Of a DNA stretch of 64,000 nt, positions 63,442 to 64,000 are shown in pieces. The stretch is from Acetobacterium woodii DSM 1030 (lineage in GTDB: Bacteria > Bacillota > Clostridia > Eubacteriales > Eubacteriaceae), in contig NC_016894.1 in assembly GCF_000247605.1 (NCBI RefSeq), positions 310,001 to 374,000 of the forward strand. Reading direction: 5' to 3'. Every line of letters begins with the position of its first letter. Within the stretch, counting starts at the first letter, position 1. The notes under the pieces are model-generated. The model was given only the letters and a program-made list of their open reading frames with translations, did not search any database and was not told the DNA's origin. A program made the position numbers and the translations under genes.

Positions 63442-64000
63442 ATGGCTACGTCAAGAAAAGGAACGCAAACAAAAAGTAACATCATTAATACCGCGAAGGT
63501 TTTATTTTATGAAAATGGGTACAATAAAACCGGGATACAAGACATTGCAGATCGTGCTAATGTGAAGTTGGGAACCATTACTTATTATTATAAAAAGAAA
63601 GATGATATGATCACCGACATCTATAATGTGTTTTTTTTAGCATTATATGATTATGTTTCATCTGCTTCTGAGAACCTTAATCTTTATACAAAGTATTGTT
63701 ATTCGCTGGTATTGTATTATGAAGCAATATTAAATGATGAACATAATAAAACCTTATATTATGAAGTTTTGGTTAAAAATGTAAATCCGCATGGTCGCAC
63801 CAATATCACCAATACGCTGAATCGATCGTGTCTGGATTTTCTCAATAAAAATTACATTGAAGCAGATCTGGAAGTGATTGCCCGTTCAGAATACGGGGCC
63901 CGGAAAGAATTGTTTATTGATTTTTATGAAAAAAATATTAAATTTACCGGTCGGGCAATGATTTATTTCTTTATCAGAAATTTATTCAGACTGATGAATC
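63442..64000 (+). CDS. TetR family regulator (runs off window)
   Basis: First 186 residues, open at the right edge. TetR DNA-binding domain: NIINTAKVLFYENGYNKTGIQDIADRANVKLGTITYYYKKKDDM at about residues 12-55. The C-terminal part is helical with many Tyr. ATG at 63442 follows AAAGG. Target genes are outside the window. Confidence 0.85.
   Translation, partial: MATSRKGTQTKSNIINTAKVLFYENGYNKTGIQDIADRANVKLGTITYYYKKKDDMITDIYNVFFLALYDYVSSASENLNLYTKYCYSLVLYYEAILNDEHNKTLYYEVLVKNVNPHGRTNITNTLNRSCLDFLNKNYIEADLEVIARSEYGARKELFIDFYEKNIKFTGRAMIYFFIRNLFRLMN

Overview
The window reads as chromosomal DNA of a low-GC, anaerobic Gram-positive bacterium. Supporting signs are strong AGGAGG-type ribosome binding sites, a T-box leader, gatCAB, a flavodiiron protein, an iron-type alcohol dehydrogenase, an orphan uroporphyrinogen-decarboxylase-type methyltransferase and cobT. 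The mix resembles an acetogenic Eubacteriaceae member such as Acetobacterium; that assignment is inference, since no 16S gene is present. No phage, complete insertion sequence or CRISPR array was seen.

Layout. 0-6 kb: ABC exporter fragment with MarR, azlCD, HxlR regulator with a divergent flavin-oxidase-like protein, a MerR regulator, a DUF3784 protein and trmO behind a MerR-type promoter. 6-11 kb: trmB, an antibiotic-resistance-type ABC-F gene with an attenuator leader and tiny leader peptide, a radical SAM protein and a membrane-anchored transglutaminase-like protein. 11-17 kb: threonine/aspartate pathway as two divergent operons (thrC-thrB-ACT and hom-lysC); lysC carries an internal start for a separate regulatory subunit. 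17-24 kb: TetR plus an orphan corrinoid-type methyltransferase, leuCD-type dehydratase, and a lone pilB-pilC pair. 25-33 kb: flavodiiron protein, mnmA, then an operon of an unknown zinc-ribbon protein, a two-component system and an alcohol dehydrogenase. 33-43 kb: housekeeping run pcrA, ligA, gatCAB, rph, rdgB, yfcE. 43-47 kb: cysteine-rich ArsR controlling an ABC-2 exporter, then an MFS carrier. 47-48 kb: tRNA cluster Gly-Arg-His-Gln-Lys. 48-53 kb: hydrolase, msrA, YccF protein, metNI and metQ. 53-58 kb: a surface-sensing locus. 58-64 kb: cobT, an ABC pair, a T-box-controlled paaK-ACT operon and a TetR fragment.

The strongest candidates for something new are two. (1) Between tRNA-Gln and tRNA-Lys lie two tandem ~140-bp units that begin with the 5' third of tRNA-Lys and continue into long hairpins; the two copies differ at four base pairs by compensatory changes, so the RNA fold looks conserved. 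(2) At 52.9-58.2 kb a two-component system, whose sensor has a ~70-residue Gly/Ser-repeat in its outside domain, sits beside a NapH-like Fe-S membrane protein, a Gly/Thr-repeat membrane protein and two tandem secreted proteins with DxDGDG calcium-type loops. A TGACA-N6-TGACA-type box recurs upstream of both secreted genes and of the regulator, suggesting one regulon.

Other notable items: a probably leaderless ArsR gene whose operator overlaps its start codon, a family of small mobile-looking repeats (TAGGTAATTGCG ends) at four or five sites, a 170-bp perfect-hairpin element at 6 kb, paired 14-bp palindromes at the methyltransferase promoter, and several structured intergenic regions.
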